This document shows positions 59,089 through 64,000 of a stretch of 64,000 bases of DNA, piece by piece. The notes under the pieces are model-generated. The model searched no databases. It was not told where the DNA came from and saw nothing but the letters and a program-made list of their open reading frames with translations. Positions within the stretch are counted from its first letter, which is position 1, and the number at the start of each line of letters is the position of its first letter. The stretch comes from Alphaproteobacteria bacterium (lineage in GTDB: Bacteria > Pseudomonadota > Alphaproteobacteria > Caulobacterales > Hyphomonadaceae), in assembly GCA_018830285.1 (NCBI GenBank), contig JAHJSB010000024.1, positions 1 to 64,000 on the forward strand, written 5' to 3'. The position numbers and the translations under genes were made by a program.

Positions 59089-59520
59089 ATGAGCGAGTTC
59101 AACGGCTACAAGTACGAAGACCTGGATATCGGAATGGCGCACGAAACCGTGCACACGATTTCGGAAGATGACATCCAGCGGTTCGCAGAAGTGTCGGGTG
59201 ACTACAATCCCCTGCATATGAACGAAGAATTTGCCGCGAAAACCGTTTTCGGACGCCGCATTGCGCATGGCGCGCTGACGGCCAGCTATATCTCCGGCAT
59301 TCTGGGGAACAATCTGCCAGGTCCGGGTGCCATCTTCATCGGCCTTTCCATGCGCTTCAAACGCCCGGTTCATATCGGTGACACGGTGACGGTTCGTGCG
59401 GAAGTGGCCGAGAAGCAGGACCGCGGCAACCGGGTGACCCTGAAAGTGGAATGCACTGTTGACGGCAAACGCGTCATCACGGGCGAAGCCGAAGTGGTTG
59501 CGCCGCGCCGGGAGGCCTGA
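59089..59520 (+). CDS. MaoC-family (R)-specific enoyl-CoA hydratase
   Basis: A 143-aa hotdog-fold dehydratase. The R-hydratase signature is SGDYNPLHMNEEFA with catalytic Asp38 and His43, followed by FGRRIAHGALTASYISG. It hydrates trans-2-enoyl-CoA to (R)-3-hydroxyacyl-CoA, linking beta-oxidation to polyhydroxyalkanoate or fatty-acid routes. It shares its last base with the ribF start (TGATG), so the two are coupled. Confidence 0.9.
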   Translation: MSEFNGYKYEDLDIGMAHETVHTISEDDIQRFAEVSGDYNPLHMNEEFAAKTVFGRRIAHGALTASYISGILGNNLPGPGAIFIGLSMRFKRPVHIGDTVTVRAEVAEKQDRGNRVTLKVECTVDGKRVITGEAEVVAPRREA

Positions 59521-60458
59521 TGGCCGTTTTTGCCGACTATCGCGGATTGCCTGAGAGTGCGCGGGGCGCGTCGATAGCGCTCGGCAATTTTGACGGGCTG
59601 CATGCCGGGCACCGGGCCGTTATCGATGCGGCCCGCAAGGCCGGGCATGGCAAGTTCTCCGTCGCGACATTCGAGCCGCCTCCGCGGGCCTACTTCCGGC
59701 CGAACGATCCGCCATTCCGCATTTTCCGTCCTGAGCGGCGCAATGCCAGCATCCTCGCCGAGGGCGCGGATGCTGTGTTCGAATTGCCCTTCAATGGCGA
59801 GATGGCGTCCATGACGGATGAAGAGTTTGTGCGGAAGGTCCTCGTCGAGGGGCTGGGCGTCTCACACGTCTCGGTCGGCTTCGACTTCCGTTTCGGGCGC
59901 GGTCGGATGGGTCATGCGGCACGCCTTTCCAGCCTGGGGCGGGCCCTCGGATTCGGCGTCTCAATTGTCGACGAAGTCCTGGAACTGGGAACGAAAGCCT
60001 CGTCAACCGCAACACGGCAAGCCCTGATGGCGGGCGAGCCGGAAACGGCTGCCGAAATTCTCGGCGACTGGTGGGTCGCTGAAGGCCTGGTCGAATCCGG
60101 TGAAAAGAACGGCCGCACGTTCGGTTTTCCGACAGCAAACATCCATCTCAACGACCTGATCCACCCGCGCTACGGCGTCTATGCGGTTCGCGCGCGGCTT
60201 GAGGGTGAAGACGCGTGGCGCGACGGCGTCGCCAGTTTCGGGCGCACGCCCACGACCGGCTTGCGCGACCCGTTGCTGGAGACGTTCATTTTCGACTTCG
60301 ACCAGGATATCTACGGCAAGTGGATGGAAGTGCAGCTGGTGTCGTACCTGCGGCCGGAACAGAAGTTCGAGAGCGTCGACGCGCTGATCGCGCAAATGCA
60401 CAAGGATGCTGCGGAATCGCGCGTCCGACTTCAAGCGGCTGCGTTCCCGCCCAATTAG
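59520..60458 (+). CDS. ribF: Bifunctional riboflavin kinase/FAD synthetase
   Basis: RibF (312 aa) makes FMN and FAD. The N-terminal adenylyltransferase has GNFDGLHAGH at 22-31 and SVGFDFRFGRGRMG; the C-terminal kinase has GRTFGFPTANI and RYGVYAVRARLE, then SFGRTPTTG and ETFIFDFDQDIYGK. It is expected near ileS in many proteobacteria, as here. Its start overlaps the MaoC stop. Confidence 0.95.
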   Translation: MAVFADYRGLPESARGASIALGNFDGLHAGHRAVIDAARKAGHGKFSVATFEPPPRAYFRPNDPPFRIFRPERRNASILAEGADAVFELPFNGEMASMTDEEFVRKVLVEGLGVSHVSVGFDFRFGRGRMGHAARLSSLGRALGFGVSIVDEVLELGTKASSTATRQALMAGEPETAAEILGDWWVAEGLVESGEKNGRTFGFPTANIHLNDLIHPRYGVYAVRARLEGEDAWRDGVASFGRTPTTGLRDPLLETFIFDFDQDIYGKWMEVQLVSYLRPEQKFESVDALIAQMHKDAAESRVRLQAAAFPPN

Positions 60459-60527
60459 CGCCTGATTTTCCCCGAAAACTGATCCTTCCTGGCGGAACCC
60501 CGGACCGTCTCCCGTGTTGGAGTCAAT

Positions 60528-61058
60528 ATGCAGAAAGTCATTGTGTCCCTTTGCCTGTCCGTTGCCGTGCAACTTTGCGCGCTTGCCGAGGCGCCCGACA
60601 CGCGCATTCGTGCGCCGGACATGCTGGTCGGGTCTGTCGGCGCGGGTGACTTGCACCTGCTGCTGGATGACATGGAGGCGCGTCTGACCATGACGGGGGT
60701 CAATGACCGGCAGGCGCCCTATGTCTTCGCGACGACCAAGCACGGCACACCCTTCGCCATCTATACGGCGTGCGCCAATCCGGACGGGACCGATTGCCGA
60801 GGGCTGGAATTCCTTGCGGGTATTGATTCCAGACGGTCGGTCGAGGACGTCAGCCAGATCAGCCAGGCGTATGCCGCCGTATCAGTCTACAATTCTGATA
60901 CGGAAACGGTGCACATATCGCGCTATGTCATTCTCGACCATGGCGTGACCTGGGCGAACCTGCTGGAGAATGCCGCCGTGTTCGAGGTGCTGTGCGAACA
61001 TGTAACGGAAGACCTGTCGGAACAGGGGCCGCAAGCGGCCGAAGATCGCGCCAGATAG
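60528..61058 (+). CDS. Exported YbjN-domain protein
   Basis: A 176-aa precursor with a signal-like N-terminus (MQKVIVSLCLSVAVQLCALA). The body (LLLDDMEARLTMTG, PFAIYTACANPDGTDCRGLEFLAGID, VSVYNSDTETVHISRYVILDHGVTWANL) resembles the YbjN fold related to type III secretion chaperone-like proteins. Its role is unknown. It separates ribF and ileS. The site is GGAG in TTGGAGTCAAT. Confidence 0.75.
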   Translation: MQKVIVSLCLSVAVQLCALAEAPDTRIRAPDMLVGSVGAGDLHLLLDDMEARLTMTGVNDRQAPYVFATTKHGTPFAIYTACANPDGTDCRGLEFLAGIDSRRSVEDVSQISQAYAAVSVYNSDTETVHISRYVILDHGVTWANLLENAAVFEVLCEHVTEDLSEQGPQAAEDRAR

Positions 61059-61265
61059 TGACAGCGCTGGCGCCGCCTGCTAGGCGAAAAGCATGGCACG
61101 GATACACTGCATTCGAATTAGACGCCCGGCGGCGCACTGACCCGATTTGACGGGGCGGGCGAAGCCGGGAATTCATGCTGCAGAAAACCATCCAGAAACC
61201 CGTGGCAAAGCCATGGGAAACCCGTATCAGACCCATAGATACCGCAAGAAGCCATACAGAGCCCC

Positions 61266-64000
61266 ATGACCGATTCCCTGACCGACCGCGATTACCGCGA
61301 CACGCTGTTCCTGCCGACAACCGATTTTCCGATGCGAGGCGGCCTGCCGAAGCGGGAGCCGGAATGGATTGCCCGGTGGGACGAGATGAAGCTCTATGGC
61401 CAGCTGCGCGCGGACGCGAAAGCGCGCGGGGTGAAGCAATGGATTCTCCACGACGGCCCGCCTTATGCCAACGGGCATATCCACCTCGGCACAGCGATGA
61501 ACAAGATCGTCAAGGACGTGATCGTGCGCTCGCACCAGATGACGGGTCATGACGCCCCCTACCTGCCGGGCTGGGACTGTCACGGCCTGCCGATCGAATG
61601 GAAGGTGGAAGAGGAATTCCGGTCGAAGAACCGTGGCAAGGACGATGTGCCGGGCGACGAGTTCCGCGCCGCCTGCCGCGCCTATGCCGAAAAATGGGTC
61701 GAAATCCAGGGCCGGGAATTCCGCGCGCTGGGCATCGAGGGCGAATGGGACAATCCTTACCTGACCATGAAGTTCGAGAGCGAGGCGACGATTGTCGCCG
61801 AGTTCCTGCGCATGGCCATGCAGGGCGCGCTGGTGCGCGGCGCCAAGCCGATCATGTGGAGCCCGGTGGAGCGCACCGCGCTCGCCGAAGCCGAAGTGGA
61901 ATATTACGATCGGAAGGTGCCGGTGATCTGGGTGAAGTTTCCGGTCCTCATCGAAGCCGGAGACGGGCCAAAGCTGCAGCCAGTGATTGGCGCGAGCGTT
62001 GTCATCTGGACGACCACGCCCTGGACGATCCCGGCCAACCAGGCCGTGTCATTCAGCCCAGAGATTTCTTACGGCCTCTACACGGTGGATGCCGTGATGA
62101 GTGAGGAAGAACTGGGCTTCGCGCCATACGCAAGGTCGGGTGAAAAACTGGTCCTTTCCGATGCGCTGGCTCAGTCCGTTATGGATGGTGCCAAGGTCAG
62201 CGCATTCACGCGGGTGGGTGATATCGATCCGACCGGCTGGACACTCAAGCACCCACTCTCGGAGATGGATCCCTTCTTCGACAAGCTAATCCCTATGTTG
62301 TCTGGCGAGCACGTCACCGCAGATGCAGGTACGGGCTTCGTGCACACGGCGCCGGCGCATGGCGAGGATGACTTCAATGTCTGGGTCGAGTCCGGTCACA
62401 CGACACAGGAAATCCGCCAGATCGTCGATGCCGATGGCTGTTACACGCCGGACGTGCCGCGCTTTGCGGGCATGGACATCGTTCGCACCAGCGGCAAGAA
62501 GCGCGGCGAGCCGGGCAAGGCGAACAATGAAGTGATCGCGGCGCTGGCCGAGAGCGGCAACCTGCTGGCGCGCGGCATCACAACGATCCGCGATGCGCAC
62601 TCCTGGCGCTCCAAGGCGCCGGTGATCCGTCGCGCGACGCCGCAATGGTTCATCTCGATGGACAAGCCGGGTCCGAACGGCAAGTCGCTGCGCGCGAATG
62701 CCCTGGCGGCCATCGACGCGACCGAATTCTTTCCCGCGACGGGACGCAACCGCCTGCGCAGCATGGTCGAGGGCCGACCGGACTGGCTGATCAGCCGCCA
62801 GCGCAACTGGGGCGTACCGATCACGATCTTTGTCGATAAATCTGGCCAGCCGCACACGGCGGCGCTGCCAGCCGATACGGCAAAGGCGCTAAACGAGACG
62901 ATCAAGGCAGCGATCGCCAAGGGCGGGGTCGAAGCCTGGTTCGATACGCCGAAAGAGACCTTCCTGTCCGCGCACGGCATAGACGCCGCTGACTGGGACA
63001 AGGTGACGGACGTGCTCGACGTCTGGTTCGATAGCGGCACGACGCATGCCTTTGCCCTGCGCGAGCGCGGCATCATCGACGCTGAGACGGGGCAGGCCGA
63101 TCTCTACATGGAAGGCTCTGACCAGCATCGCGGCTGGTTCCAGTCATCGCTTCTGGAATGCTGTGCGACGCGTGGCATGGCGCCTTACAAGCAAGTGCTG
63201 ACGCACGGCTTCATCGTTGATTCCGAAGGCAAGAAGATGTCGAAATCGATCGGCAACACGATCGAACCGGACCAGATCGCCAAGCAGTATGGCATCGAGA
63301 TCCTGCGCATCTGGACGGCTTCAGGCGATTATACCGAAGACCTGCGCATCTCCGACGAGATCATCAAGGGATCGGTGGAATCCTATCGCAAGCTGCGCAA
63401 TACAGTGCGCTACATGCTGGGCGCGCTGGAAGGCTATACGGCAGAGGAAGCCATCGCCGCCGACAAGATGCCCGGCCTCGAGCGCTGGGTTCTGCACCGC
63501 CTGTCGGAACTCGATACACAGGTGCGCGCTGCCTATAATGTCTATGATTTCAAGAAGGTGATGAGCCTGCTGATCAATTTCTGCGGCGTCGACCTGTCGG
63601 CTGTCTATTTCGATATTCGCAAGGACAGCCTCTATTGCGACCCCCGCTTTGAAACGGCGGAAGCGTGGGACAAGGCGACCGCGGCGTTCGGTAACCGGCG
63701 CCGTGCGGCCCGCACGGTGATGGCGGCGGTGCTGGAGCGGCTGCTGACATGGCTTGCGCCGGTGATGCCGTTCACGATGGAAGAGGCCTTCCTCGAAAGC
63801 CACATCAAGGACCGTGCCGCATCTGTGCACCTGCTACAGTTCCCGGATACGCCTTCGGGCTGGCAAGACGCCGAGCTTGCGGCGCGTTGGGAGAAAATCT
63901 TCACCGTGCGGCGCGTCGTGACTGGCGCACTGGAAGTCGAGCGCCGCGAGAAGCGGATTGGCGCCTCACTGGAATCCTCGCCCCGCGTGCTCATTGCCGA
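61266..64000 (+). CDS. ileS: Isoleucyl-tRNA synthetase, 3' end outside the window
   Basis: The first 911 residues of a class Ia synthetase. HIGH appears as HIHLG at 71-75 (PPYANGHIHLGTAMNKIV), KMSKS is at 657-661 (GKKMSKSIGN), and DQHRGWF and the CP1 editing domain with GEDDFN are present. The protein should be about 930-970 aa, so nearly all of it is here. No clear ribosome-binding site precedes the ATG at 61266, which is chosen by family N-terminus. lspA commonly follows but is out of view. Confidence 0.96.
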   Translation, partial: MTDSLTDRDYRDTLFLPTTDFPMRGGLPKREPEWIARWDEMKLYGQLRADAKARGVKQWILHDGPPYANGHIHLGTAMNKIVKDVIVRSHQMTGHDAPYLPGWDCHGLPIEWKVEEEFRSKNRGKDDVPGDEFRAACRAYAEKWVEIQGREFRALGIEGEWDNPYLTMKFESEATIVAEFLRMAMQGALVRGAKPIMWSPVERTALAEAEVEYYDRKVPVIWVKFPVLIEAGDGPKLQPVIGASVVIWTTTPWTIPANQAVSFSPEISYGLYTVDAVMSEEELGFAPYARSGEKLVLSDALAQSVMDGAKVSAFTRVGDIDPTGWTLKHPLSEMDPFFDKLIPMLSGEHVTADAGTGFVHTAPAHGEDDFNVWVESGHTTQEIRQIVDADGCYTPDVPRFAGMDIVRTSGKKRGEPGKANNEVIAALAESGNLLARGITTIRDAHSWRSKAPVIRRATPQWFISMDKPGPNGKSLRANALAAIDATEFFPATGRNRLRSMVEGRPDWLISRQRNWGVPITIFVDKSGQPHTAALPADTAKALNETIKAAIAKGGVEAWFDTPKETFLSAHGIDAADWDKVTDVLDVWFDSGTTHAFALRERGIIDAETGQADLYMEGSDQHRGWFQSSLLECCATRGMAPYKQVLTHGFIVDSEGKKMSKSIGNTIEPDQIAKQYGIEILRIWTASGDYTEDLRISDEIIKGSVESYRKLRNTVRYMLGALEGYTAEEAIAADKMPGLERWVLHRLSELDTQVRAAYNVYDFKKVMSLLINFCGVDLSAVYFDIRKDSLYCDPRFETAEAWDKATAAFGNRRRAARTVMAAVLERLLTWLAPVMPFTMEEAFLESHIKDRAASVHLLQFPDTPSGWQDAELAARWEKIFTVRRVVTGALEVERREKRIGASLESSPRVLIA

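Noticed and set aside
61175..61552. An open frame starting before ileS (MLQKTIQKPVAKP)
   Set aside because: It runs into ileS in another frame and has no similarity; it does not explain the gap at 61059-61265, where I see nothing convincing.

Overview
The window is about 64 kb of alphaproteobacterial chromosome. It is dense, GC-rich and mostly housekeeping, and most consistent with the Hyphomonadaceae or a relative in the Caulobacterales/Rhodobacterales. Evidence for this: the spc and alpha ribosomal operons run rpsQ to secY, adk, rpsM, rpsK, rpoA, rplQ with no rpmJ between adk and rpsM; a GAAC-N7-GAAC LexA box, the alphaproteobacterial type, lies between uvrA and ssb; there are a TipF-like degenerate EAL protein, a TIGR01459 HAD protein, a folate-dependent trmFO and several typically alphaproteobacterial DUF families (DUF3253, DUF3291). 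I saw no rRNA, tRNA, CRISPR array, insertion sequence or phage.

Layout. 1-9031: ribosomal proteins S17, L14, L24, L5, S14, S8, L6, L18, S5, L30, L15, then SecY, Adk, S13, S11, RpoA and L17, closed by a strong terminator. 9032-10470: a leader region and a hypothetical gene. 10498-14160: a two-domain aspartyl protease, an HD protein, a Kazal-domain lipoprotein whose ribosome-binding site sits in a perfect hairpin, a beta-oxidation-type SDR and a glyoxalase-fold protein. 14175-20010: an S10 peptidase, a CNT nucleoside transporter, a TonB-dependent receptor and a GST. 20034-27865: mainly acyl-CoA and aldehyde metabolism (SDR, thioesterase, acyl-CoA dehydrogenase, enoyl-CoA hydratase, coniferyl-aldehyde-type dehydrogenase), with a serine hydrolase and small DUF genes. 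27952-34626: an HWE/HisKA_2-type kinase, a DEAD-box helicase, Fe-SOD, a short squalene-synthase-like protein, an epimerase with no normal start codon and TrmFO. 34722-37520: three consecutive related membrane-protein genes. 37528-42079: uvrA and ssb around a LexA box, then a class D beta-lactamase. 42095-44752: a GMC oxidoreductase fused to an NAD-dependent epimerase. 45045-50379: gyrA, coaD, a periplasmic cyclophilin and queA. 50434-54324: a small exported protein, an SDR operon and a DUF262/DUF1524 GmrSD-like protein. 54435-61058: an FAH-family hydrolase, a metal-site-degenerate MBL-like lipoprotein, the TipF-like protein, a HAD phosphatase, a MaoC hydratase, ribF and a YbjN-like protein. 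61266 to the edge: ileS, incomplete.

The least ordinary items are the in-frame GMC-epimerase fusion, the tandem membrane paralogs, the SD-sequestering hairpin, the MBL-like lipoprotein that has lost its histidines, the complete OXA-type motif set in a chromosomal lipoprotein, the solitary DUF262/DUF1524 gene, an enlarged ribosomal protein L6, and several short inverted repeats upstream of acyl-CoA genes. I see no clearly new multi-gene defence or biosynthetic system. The DUF262/DUF1524 gene is the only candidate for an anti-phage role. Functions come from motif recognition by eye, and starts were chosen from visible ribosome-binding sites and family lengths.
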